Shown here: piece by piece, positions 22,851-32,565 of the stretch
Position numbering within the stretch: position 1 is the stretch's first letter
Layout: every line of letters starts with the position of its first letter
NCBI GenBank assembly: GCA_028583685.1
Contig: JAMXIF010001210.1
Span: forward strand, 8,511,182-8,575,181
Reading direction: 5' to 3'
Source of the DNA: Petaurus breviceps papuanus
Taxonomy: Eukaryota; Chordata; Mammalia; Diprotodontia; Petauridae
DNA length: 64,000 nucleotides
The notes under the pieces: model-generated
What the model saw: only the letters and a program-made list of their open reading frames with translations
What the model was told of the DNA's origin: nothing
The model's database searches: none
Made by a program: the position numbers and the translations under genes

Positions 22851-23105
22851 TGATAAATATTTGGAAAAGACCACCATTAAAATAATTCTAGCTTATACAC
22901 CAACCTTGATTGTTGAGGATGCAGAGGTATAGAAAGTATATGAAAAATTCATTGATTCTTCAAATTAAATCAGCTCATATTCTGATATTCTGTGACTTAA
23001 ATGCAATGCTATGGATGGTAAGAAATGTGAGAAAGCATAGGTGAGAATGTGAGATGGAGAAGAATGAGAAAAGCAAAAGACTTCTAGACTCCGCACAAAC
23101 CTCAC
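22851..23105 (+). mobile_element. RTE/BovB-like LINE endonuclease-region relic
   Basis: Translated in pieces, the sequence gives 'AYTPTL' and, near 22990, 'CDLNAM', then 'NVRKH'. This follows the RTE endonuclease order APT ... GDFNAKVG ... GKHG. Stops and frame changes are present. RTE/BovB LINEs are abundant in marsupials, and the tails of the long SINEs in this window resemble their 3' ends. Confidence 0.5.
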
Positions 23106-23740
23106 CTCTTGCCTTTCTATCATGAACATCTGCTGAGGCTACTAGAAACTTTCCCTCCCTGTCATCTGCAGTGAATTATGAACCTGCAATGGTACTATCA
23201 AATGCTTGGTGGGCAGCAAGTAGACCTTTATGACGCCAGCCCCACTCCTCCTATGCTCGACCTTGCTCATTATTGCCCTTGGAGAAAGAAGTTTAGATAT
23301 GAATTGTATAAGCTTTCCCCTACATTTTACAGTCATTCTATGTGTGTTATTCTTGTTCGTTGTGATTGGTCATAAATATGTAACATGATCGTGCTTTACT
23401 TGTTTGACTGGAGATTCAAGTTGCTCTCCTTAGATCTTGATCTGTCCCAGTCTCTCTCTATGGTGGCCTGAAGGCCATGTTGCCCGGGTGTTGGTCTTCC
23501 ATCATCTCAGGCTTATCTCCTTCTGTTATCCTGTTGGTCTCCATGGCCTCTCTGCAGGGGAGGCCAACATTGCTTAGCCTCCTGTAGTGATCTTGCAAGA
23601 ACTCTCCAGGCTCTGTGGTAGACACTGGCTTGGCTGGGGCCCTTTCTGCATCTGGGGTTCCTGGTTCTATTCTTGCTTTGCCTTCTTACCTTAGCTTGTC
23701 TCCTTTCACAACCTTTGCAAGATTGTAGCATTTTTCTTAG
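23106..23740. other. unclassified block, less AT-rich than its surroundings
   Basis: About 640 bases, richer in G and C than the neighbours. 'gtgattggtcataaatatg' at 23360-23378 looks like a CCAAT/TATA pair, followed by 'ttgcccgggtgttggtcttc' and 'tgcatctggggttcctggtt'. This could be an old LTR of an unrecognised family (sense), or unique host DNA. The short frames within it show no domain. Confidence 0.35.
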
Positions 23741-24009
23741 TAGTCTTTGTCTAAACGAGAGAAATTATACCTGTCGGTCTTTGATTTTCTTTGTCATTTT
23801 TCTATCTAGTTCTATCTCCATTTTTGGAACTTTACTGAAGTATTTATGGAGGATCTGGATTCCTCTAGTTCTAAAATTATACTCATATTATAACCAGAAT
23901 TTCCCCTTTGAAAAAGTAAATGACTATTACTTCTTGGTTCTGTTATATAACTAAATATTTGAAATTTGCAAATATAAATTTTTAAATTTATATTTAATCC
24001 GTGTAAACA
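23741..24009. other. AT-rich spacer
   Basis: Nothing recognised. Confidence 0.45.
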
Positions 24010-24033
24010 AGGTGTGTGCGTGTGTGTGTGTGT

Positions 24034-24079
<46 letters not shown>
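24010..24079. repeat. compound (GT)n(GA)n microsatellite
   Basis: A GT-rich part followed by about twenty GA units. Confidence 0.95.
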
Positions 24080-24084
<5 letters not shown>

Positions 24085-25335
24085 GAAAGTGCTATGCAGG
24101 ACTAGTTTCCAGAAAGATAAAGCAGAAGAGAAAGAATTAGAATTCAAGTTTCTATTAGAGTAAAGATAGTAGAGATCACTTTAATAAATTCTTCTTAAAA
24201 TGAGAAATTAAAACTTATTTTCCCCCCTGGCTTCTGTAGGATGTTTATCTTTTCTTTTTAATACAGCCTCTTATAGATTAACTAGGTAATGCTCTTAATG
24301 GAATTGCACATTATGAACAGATAATGGTCTTCCAATGAAATATATATGCCTAGCCTGAGCTGAGGTAATGGTAGAAAATAAACATGGATCCAAAGCCAAA
24401 ATGTTTATTTTCAAAGTGTTAGAACATTACAGTCAGTTGGTCATAACCTTTAATTTCATTAATTCCAAACCTATAACTGTAAAGGAGTAGCTCTTTAAAA
24501 AATGAAATAATTAGAGTGACCTGGCAGATGAATGTTCACAGTGGGAGGTTTGTCCCAGCGGTATTCTGAAGATGTAGACTTCAAAGATCGTAGAAAAAGG
24601 CACAAGCCATAGAAAAGTTAATTTGAAAATGTTAAGTAGGGTATGCTGGTGGAATATTAAAGCATAAAGACAGGACTACATTCTCCTTTCGCTCCTATTT
24701 CCAGCAAGAGTGAAAGCTTAGGTGCTCTATTTCCATATTTTAGAAGTCAGTTAAGTGACTCATATGGCCAGTAATTCAAAGTTAAACTAATTATAGGACT
24801 GAATAGTATGGTCACTGTGCTGGAATGAAAAATGGTTTCAGGGTATATTCGGAATGGATCTATTCCACATTTTTGTGGAATCAAGGCTATTCACAAACTG
24901 AAGTTCATTTATATTAACATGACTTGGACAGAAAAGGTAGTTTTCCATCAAATTATTTACATTTAAATGTTTACCAATATTTGAGCTTCTAGGTCTGATC
25001 TGGATGAAGTTGCAGTTTGAAGCTATCAAGTGGGGAGAATTTTAAAATACCTGTTACAAACCATTCACACAGCAGTAGAAATATTGCGTCAAATATTTGA
25101 ATAAGTAATGTGGCTCAAATCATGCTCTTTTAAATGGCCACAAATGGCAAAAACTCTGAATAAAATTATGACAGTCATTTTATAGAATTGAAAAAAAAAA
25201 CAGGCCTGTAGCAACCCAATATATAGCATTCCACATGAAAATGCTGGCAATGGAATAAAAATATTTTCAAAATATCAAAATGTTTCATTCTTTTAAGTTT
25301 TATTTTTCTGAAATTTCAGATCTGATTTAAGGCTT
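24080..25335. other. spacer, free of recognised repeats
   Basis: About 1.25 kb with no named repeat and no gene. It contains homeobox-like TAAT-rich text near 24450-24510 ('caacctttaatttcattaatt'-like). It is a possible but unsupported site for conserved non-coding sequence. Confidence 0.4.
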
Positions 25336-25339
25336 ATAA

Positions 25340-25560
25340 ATAATTTGCATGAATTATCTAATTAGAGCTTTGCAACTACCCTGTGAATGAGTTGTTTTTA
25401 AGCATTATTCTCCCCATTTTATAGATGAGGTATCTCAGGTCCAAAGAAATGAAATTACTTACCTTTGTTCACACAGTATGTTAAACTCTGGAGGAGAGAT
25501 TCAGACCTCAATCTCGACTCTAAATCAAGCATTGTAACACTAAGCCTACCTTTCACTCCA
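25340..25560 (-). mobile_element. MIR/CORE-SINE
   Basis: Reversed copy: 'ccattttatagatgaggtat', 'ttgttcacacagtatgttaa', 'gagagattcagacctcaatc'. Confidence 0.65.
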
Positions 25561-27780
25561 TGGTATCAGTCATGGGACAACTTTCAGAACAAGCAGAAAA
25601 AGGTCAAAAAAGGGAAGTAGACCTGTTTTTGCCTACTTCTACATTAACAACACTATGTTTCATTTTGCAGAGTATCCACAAAGTTGACTTGCAATCTATA
25701 TGAGTGTGGTAATGAATGGGGTTGAACTTTAGACTGGGCATCCTGTGTCCCAGTTTCAAATATTGGCTTTGCTGCTAGCTAGCTACTTATCAGTGAACAG
25801 GCCACTCCATCTATATGACTTCTAGCTATCTTCATCATCATCATGTTAAATCTTTTTGTACTTTAGTTAACTCATAGTTGAAATGAGAATCTAATCTTTG
25901 TCCTTCAAAATAAAGAGTTGTTTTAACAAAAAGAAACATTTTGTAAAAATAAAAGTGGCATAGGAATGTAGAATCTTACGAGGCAGAGTAGTAAGGTGAC
26001 TATTTTAAGAACTGTCAACATTTTCTGCATTACTACCTTTGATGCAGAAATTGAAACTAGGATATAGCAAAAATATTCTAACTACATTTGTGATTGTGAC
26101 ACATTGCTCTTGGAAAAATTCCCATAGGACCTCTAATTTATTGTCTTTAAAAATATTCGAGTATATATGGAACAGGCAAAGAAATGAACCCTCAGTTGGT
26201 TCAGAAAAATGTGGATTTCTTTTCTCTCATACTGTTAAAACCCTTGTAAGTTGTGACAAAATTTATTCTCAAACTTTTTATTTTGCTTTGTTTTGTCTTC
26301 CATTTATATCTGTCTTTGTATACCTCGGATGTGCATCCATTCTGACATTCAAATTTTTGGAGAGAGTGGCTTCTCTGTGGTTACATGATTAGGGTGTATC
26401 AGAAAGTAAGATTTTTTTGAACCAGTCATCCTCATGAAAAAACCTAGTGTGTCAGAAAATCACTCTTACAAATTTAAAAGCACACAATAAAGGAGTAGTT
26501 ATTTTTGTAATCATTTAAAACTTTTCTCTTCCCCTCCTATATTTGTGCAGTTGATAACTGTGGTCACACTATGCCCATCTGCAAAGTTTCATAGTTACAG
26601 TGGGTCAAGTTAGCATCCCATCTCTATATGTATATCCATCTCTCTTTTTTTCTCTCTTTCTCTCTCTCTCTAGAAGAGGGCATCACAAATCACTCTCAGC
26701 CCATCATCAGATATCCTCTGACACTGTTCTTAGTGTCTACATGAAGTGAGATATTAAGAATTTGGACTTTTGTCCAATATAGAATTTCTCCAAACAGCAT
26801 TTGCTGACCTGCACATCCAACTTTGCCTACCCTTTCATATTATCTCTCTTGTACCTTTGCATAGTTGCTTTCTTTGGGCAAATTTCTGCCTTCTTAGTGC
26901 CTGTTGTTTCTTTACCTCTCACTCACATACAAGAGTGTATTATTTAAAGGTTAATTCAGTTGTCATTTTAAAATTTTAAACTATCTTTCTCCCTCTTCTC
27001 TATTCTTTCCTACTATTAAGACATTGAAGATTTTTCTTATGCTTTGTAATAAACACAGATAAAAGGATGGAAGAAAGCTAAATATATTCTTAAATTTTGT
27101 TTTGATTCCAACGTGGATATCTGATGGTGTCCTCAGCGTCTCTAACTGGCTTCCATTTCTGTGTGGCAGTCTTACCATCCTTGGACATTCAGTAGTCATC
27201 TATTATGTGTAGTTTATGAGAGATGGGGCTAACAATATGAAGATGAACATGAAAAATACTTCTTCCAAACTTCTTGGAGCCGAAGCCATACACACATAAC
27301 TATGATAAAAGTTAGGAAATGATAAATATATAGAATAATTCAGAGAAATTAATAATGGAAGGAATCCTTCTTTCTGGAGTTATCACAGAAGCCTTCATGA
27401 ATGCAATGGTACCTGTACTAGGTCTTGAATAAAGTCAAGAATTTCAATAACTGGAAATAGGTTTCTATGCAAGGTATGTTATTAGGATCAAGCAACCAAT
27501 GAGATAGTCGTGAGTGGAAGAGATGATTGTATTTCATCCTTTTAGAGTCACTATTCATTCAGAGTCTTTTCTGGACCTGAAGGTTCCTACTCTACCTAAA
27601 GTTATAGCCATAATATCTAAAATTTCTTACACTGCCCATTAGTGAATGAAATAAGATCTCTTTGACTATAAATAAAACATCCTTTCATAGGAAGAAGAAT
27701 AGTGTGAATTTTACCATTATTTCTGCTTCTTGCTAGAAAATTGCCCCAATATATGCATTCTACCTTTTGAAACCTCTACC
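25561..27780. other. spacer with no supported gene
   Basis: About 2.2 kb. A CT-rich run lies at 26640-26672. An open frame of 117 codons at 26039-26392 (+) starts in AT-rich text, has no recognisable domain, no splice context and no codon bias that I can see, so I do not call it a gene. The text near 27230-27460 may be a faint old repeat. Confidence 0.45.
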
Positions 27781-27784
27781 AGAT

Positions 27785-27970
27785 CAGTGATTTTAACCTT
27801 TTTATGTGTGGCATAGACACTTTTTGGAGTACAGTAATGCCTGTAGACCCATCCTTGAAATAATATTTTTAAAGGCATAAAATAAAATCTATTGTATTAC
27901 AAAGGGAAGAGATTATACTGAAATACAGCTGCTATTTTTTTTAAATTCACAGAAGTCATTTTAGTAACCT
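27785..27970. mobile_element. hAT MITE fragment, same group as 10906-11225
   Basis: Begins 'gattttaacctttttatgtg'. Its 'gcctgtagacccatccttga' and 'attacaaagggaagagatta' parallel the element at 10.9 kb. The right end is lost. Confidence 0.5.
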
Positions 27971-28179
27971 CTGTACCAGATAATCTCAAAGACGTCATTG
28001 ATATGTAATGCATGTACAATTTGTTACCTAAACTTTGCTTTTTTGCTCAGCATGAGATTTATTAAACCAAGTGGGATTTCAGTTAAATTTCAAATTGCTT
28101 ATAAATTGCTTATTGATTATACTTTCAGCAGTGATATTGAGAGGCTGATACTAATGAATACTTTCTTATGAAAGTATTC

Positions 28180-28430
28180 TAGCGAGCATTTTTATAGAGC
28201 ATTGAAGTTTGCAAAGTATATTATAAATGTTATATAATTTTATCAGTTTATCTTTACAGATGTGTTATAATTATCCTCATTTTACAAATAAAGAAACTGA
28301 GTCAGATGGAGTTTAAATGAGTTGCTTAGGGTTTCATAGCTAGTAGATGACTGAGGAATGATGCCTTCTCAGTTTTTCTGCAACTCAGTTCTAGAGCTTC
28401 ATCTATTTTGCCACCTAGCTACTTTTATTC
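28180..28430 (-). mobile_element. MIR/CORE-SINE
   Basis: Reversed copy: 'tttatagagcattgaagttt', 'tcctcattttacaaataaag', 'gggtttcatagctagtagat', head 'ttttgccacctagcta'. Confidence 0.7.
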
Positions 28431-28607
28431 GATATTTAAATGATAACATTACTCATATTGTTAATATGAGCTCCTAGAACTATATGGTAATCATGTAAAG
28501 CAAAAATAAATTAATAAGTCCTTATGGGATTTGTACTGGTGACATATAGGCACTTATACATTTTTATTAACTTTTGCCAGAAACACAGGATACTTGATTG
28601 CCTAAGA

Positions 28608-28806
28608 CAGGGGTGGGGAACCTATGACCTCAAGGTCAGATATGGCCTCCTAGGTCCCCAAGTACGGTCCTTCCACTGAATCCAGACTTCATAGAACAAA
28701 TCCCCTTTATAAAAGGATTTGTTCTGTAAAATTTGGACTCAGTCAAAATGCTGCTCTGGAAGACCTAGAGGGCCACATCTGGCCTTGAGACTACAGGTTT
28801 CCCTAC
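28608..28806. mobile_element. palindromic hAT MITE (marsupial type)
   Basis: Starts CAGGGGTGGGGAACCT and ends with a degraded inverse (aggtttccctaca). The two halves are inverted copies of each other: 'ggtcagatatggcctcctag' pairs with 'agggccacatctggcctt'. The middle is a hairpin, agaacaaatcc ... ggatttgttct, at about 28695-28727. No coding capacity. Confidence 0.75.
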
Positions 28807-28875
28807 AATGTAAGCCATTGCTTGCATTTAAATAAAAAAAAAACATAGCAATAGGAATATAGAAACAAAAATGTA

Positions 28876-28920
28876 ACAGGTATAGATAGATAGACAGATA
28901 GATGATAGATAGATAGATGT
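28876..28920. repeat. (GATA)n microsatellite
   Basis: Imperfect GATA/GACA units. Confidence 0.9.
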
Positions 28921-29098
28921 CAAACTAATCAGATATAATATTTGAGATCTGTATAAAGTGATAGAATTATAGAGCAGAGATCACCTTCAGCTGATTAAGG
29001 AAGACTTAGTTGGAAAGGTGGTGATTGAGGTGGGTGAGTTAGTCAATAAGCATTTTTTTAAGCACCTCTCATGTAGCAGACACTATGCTATGTATGGA

Positions 29099-29101
<3 letters not shown>

Positions 29102-29147
<46 letters not shown>
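29102..29147. repeat. (TA)n microsatellite
   Basis: About 23 uninterrupted TA units inside the ancient repeat. Confidence 0.95.
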
Positions 29148-29152
<5 letters not shown>

Positions 29153-29877
29153 CACAGTGCATGTGTGTGTGTGTATGCTGTGTATTACCAAACTATATAC
29201 AAGATCTTGGCTATTATCAGGAGACAGAAGGTACCATTATTTGGGGGATTAGGAAAGTCTTCTTGGAGAAGATAAATTTTTAGCTGGATTGTGAAGGGAG
29301 TCATGAAAGGGAAATGAAGAGGGAAAGAATTCCATATGTGGAGCCTAGCCAATGAAAATGCTAGTAAGAAGCTAGAGTGTCTTGTGCAAAGAACATCAGG
29401 AAAGTCTGTATTTCTGAATCTCAGAGCATGTAGGGTGGGAAAGGCCTCTAACGTGTGAGAAGACTAGAGAGGACTAGGTTGTGAAGGGATTTAAATGTCA
29501 AACAGTGGATTTTATATTAATCCTAGAGGTGATACAGAGTCACTAATGCTAACTGACTAGGAGGGTGAGATAGTCAAATTGAGCTTTAGAAAGATCCTTT
29601 TGGAGTGAAGTGGAGACTGGACTGGAGTGTAGTAGGACCTTGAAGGAAGAGGATTCCAAAATCTGGAGTTGAGAGTGAGTTCTAGGCCTTAGGACAAGAG
29701 GCAAGCTTCACAGGAATGCACAAAGATAGGAAAAGGTAGGATAAGATTAGGTAACAGCTATTTGGTTTAACTGGAGAGTGTATAAAGGAGATGATATGAA
29801 ACCAAGGAGGAACCAGATTGTGAAGGATCTTAAAAACGAACCTAAGGTGTTTTTATGTTAACCTGGAAATAATTATT

Positions 29878-30075
29878 GTTGTTCATCCTTCACTCTCAAA
29901 GAGGACCAATAATATCAGGAGGGTGATGTCTTGACTTTCAAGTGACTAGGATTTAAGTGAGATAGAACTGTGCAAAGTCATCAGCCTCACCCTCTTCTCC
30001 AGAAGCACGGGAGTCCAGTGGCAAGACATTGGTAAGAAAAACTAATGATGGCCCAGGATGCAGTGGGAGATAAGG
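29878..30075 (+). mobile_element. marsupial dispersed repeat inside the ancient repeat
   Basis: Text such as 'ttgttgttcatccttcactc', 'tcaaagaggaccaataatat', 'gtgcaaagtcatcagcctca' and 'ggcccaggatgcagtgggag' is a recurrent marsupial element of unknown class (no clear tRNA head or tail). Confidence 0.5.
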
Positions 30076-30493
30076 GGCAGAGGTTGGGGGCAACAAGAAA
30101 ATTGGAAGAAGGCTATGAGGTTTAGGTATGCACAGTTTCCTATACAATCCTGTTTTTCTATATATATTGAAAGATTTGTGTCTATTGTTGCTTATTTAGG
30201 TTCATAATTATAAAAGACAATTACTGGGATTCTGGACTAAAGCAAAAGCAGTATTAGTTGAGAATGGGACAGATATTGGAGAGATTGGGTTTAGAAACAT
30301 ATTTGGTACAGTGCCTGAGAGTAGAGAAGAGTCAAAGATGAATGAAGTTTCTGTCCTGGGAGGTACCATTTACTGAAAAAAAAAAAAGATGAAAGGAAGG
30401 AGACATTTTGGAGAGAAGATGATGAGTTCAGTTTGGGGCATATTCAATTTAAAACACCAGAAGAACATCTATCATAACTGGAAATGTTATTGA

Positions 30494-30678
30494 ACAGGAT
30501 ATATATTTTTTTCTTTTTGGAGGGGGAGGAAGGGCAGTTAGGATTAAGTGACTTGCCCAAGGTCACATGGCTAGTAAGAGTGTCAGGTGTCTGAGGCCAG
30601 ATTTGAACTCAGGTCCTTCTGACTCCAGGGCCACTGGTCTATTCTCTGTGCCACCTAGCTGCCCCATAAGCAGGATAT
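30494..30678 (-). mobile_element. tRNA-derived SINE with target-site duplication
   Basis: Reversed copy (30503-30665) with head 'gccacctagctgcccc'. The flanks acaggatat (30494-30502) and gcaggatat (30670-30678) differ at one base. Confidence 0.8.
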
Positions 30679-30679
30679 T

Positions 30680-31330
30680 TTCAATGTGAGGCTGGAGATG
30701 GGGAGAGAATGGAACTGAATATAAAGACTGCAGAGTCCTCTGCAAAAAAAAAAAAAAAAAAGACATTTGAAGTCATGCAAGTAGAAGAGTGAATTGAACC
30801 TAAAACAAAGCTTTAAAAGTCACCCATACATAGCTGGAAGAATGAATAAGATGAACCAGTGATGGAAATTATGAAGCATTAGATTAGCAGACTTAAAGTA
30901 GTCTCTCCCAGATCTGAGATTCTGTGATCTAATGAGTCACGCATTATACATAATGAAAGCTCTGGGAATGAGCACATGATGGCTAGAGAGCCCTTATTAT
31001 GATCCTACCACTGGAGACATGAAATCCTGTGATGAACAATGGAATTCATACAAGTCTCTCACTGAGTTCTTGGGAGGCATCTCTCACAGAACACTGCAGG
31101 AAGTAACGGGGCACTTGTAATGATGGTAATCTCCTGTTGATGATACACTACATAGCCACTCATGGGTGCTACTTGTGAATCATCCTGCAGATGCAGCTTT
31201 GCCCTCGATATCTACTTCTCCTGCTGCCACACTGACGTTTGAGTCTATCTGCCACATGCCTTTTGTTCAGTGACTAATAATAACCAAGCCTCATATACTG
31301 CTTAATCAGTTTTACATTGTCCTACTTTCC
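30680..31330. other. spacer
   Basis: An A-run at 30743-30760 and nothing else recognised. Part of it may continue the ancient repeat to the left. Confidence 0.4.
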
Positions 31331-31334
31331 AAAT

Positions 31335-31505
31335 ACATGAATCTGGGTGTTGTGGATCATATACTTTCCATTTTTTTCTCATGAACATTTGCTTGAGTCT
31401 CCTCTTGAGAGTAGAAATTGTTTCATTCTTTCTATTTCTATCCTCAATGCTTAGCACAATGCCTGAACATAGGTGGTGTTTAATAAATGCATGTTGTTTT
31501 GTTGT
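31335..31505 (+). mobile_element. L2/MIR 3' end fragment
   Basis: 'tttctatcctcaatgcttag', 'cacaatgcctgaacataggt' and 'gtttaataaatgcatg' are the shared L2/CORE-SINE 3' end. Confidence 0.6.
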
Positions 31506-31616
31506 TGCTGTATGGCCTATTTAGTTTTCCTGCACAAGGGAGGATATGATTACTGTGATGACTAAATGGTGTTAAGCTTGCTCTTCTCCCTGGAAACTAA
31601 ACCCACATAAATAGAT

Positions 31617-31840
31617 AGCATTTACATAGTGCTTTAAAGTTTTCGATGTACTTCACATATTTCATTTGATCCCCACAAAAATCCAAGGAGACAGGGACTG
31701 TTATTGTCACCATTTTAAAAATGTAGAAATAGAGACTGACAAAAGGTAAGCAATGTGCCTCTCAGAGGTCAGGCTAGTAAGTCTCTATGGCAGGTGTTGA
31801 ACTTAGGTCTCACCAACTGCTAGCCCAATTATTAGCCACT
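31617..31840 (-). mobile_element. MIR/CORE-SINE
   Basis: Reversed copy: 'agcatttacatagtgcttta', 'gttattgtcaccattttaaa', 'ttgaacttaggtctcaccaa'. Confidence 0.6.
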
Positions 31841-31935
31841 GTGTAACCAATAATTAGGGGAACAGTTGGTGGAAACCACAAAGAGGCAGATTTAAGCTCA
31901 ATGTAAGAGAAAACATAAAAACAAATTAAGACAGT

Positions 31936-32089
31936 GGGGCGGCTAAGTGGTGCAGTGAGTAAGAGTGCTGGCCGTGGAGTCGGGAGGACCCGGGATCGGT
32001 TCCAGCCTCAGATACTTAACACCCACACAGAATAACTGGCCATGTACCTTGGGCAAGTTACTTAACCCCAATTGCTTTATAAAAAAAAA
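31936..32089 (+). mobile_element. WSINE1-like SINE
   Basis: Sense copy: 'ggggcggctaagtggtgcag', 'gggaggacccgggatcggtt', 'cttaacacccacacagaata', A-rich end. The strongly kept CG positions in 'gtcgggaggacccgg' suggest it is not very old. Confidence 0.75.
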
Positions 32090-32407
32090 TAAGACTCTTA
32101 AAAAGTGGAATAAAATGCTCCAGGAGGTGGCGATCTCCCCATTCATTGTCAGCTTTTAAATGGTGTCTCGGTTTTCTGGAATGTGGTACTGTAGAGGAAC
32201 TTCCTGGCCATGTACAGGTGGACCCTTATCACCTCTGCTGTCCCTTCCAACTCTGAGTGTCTTATGCTTCTCTAATTAGTCACTCCCTCTCCTTTACCTT
32301 TTATCTTATATCCTTTATCGTCACTTGCAAACTTTTGTCAGTTCTTTTTTATCCATAAATCTATAGACAAGCCTTTGATGTTCAGCATCTTCCTCTCGTG
32401 TATGGCT

Positions 32408-32565
32408 ATTTTTTTTTTTCAGCGGGGAGGCAGGGCAATTATTGGTAAGTGACTTACCCAAAGTCACATGGCTAGTAAGTGTTAAGTATCTGAGGTCGGG
32501 TTTGAACTCAGTTCCTCCTGACTGCAGGGCCAATGCTCTATTCACTGCATCACCTAGCTGCCCCC
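32408..32565 (-). mobile_element. tRNA-derived SINE
   Basis: Reversed copy: T-run, 'gcaattattggtaagtgact', 'tcctcctgactgcagggcca', head 'catcacctagctgccccc'. Confidence 0.8.

Larger units (their letters stand above)
29015..30470 (+). mobile_element. ancient long interspersed mammalian repeat, interrupted
   Basis: It opens with 'caataagcatttttttaagc' (the 'cactatgctatg' type), then runs through 'gaagggagtcatgaaaggga', 'ggttgtgaagggatttaaat', 'gattttatattaatcctaga' and, after an interruption at 29878-30200, 'gatgatgagttcagtttggg'. The same family appears in pieces at 34980, 47090, 54420 and 56378. I know this text as a recurrent ancient repeat but cannot name it with certainty. No open frame survives. 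Confidence 0.5.

Noticed and set aside
26039-26392. 117-codon plus-strand frame
   Set aside because: No domain, signal or splice context, and a frame of this length is expected by chance somewhere in 64 kb.
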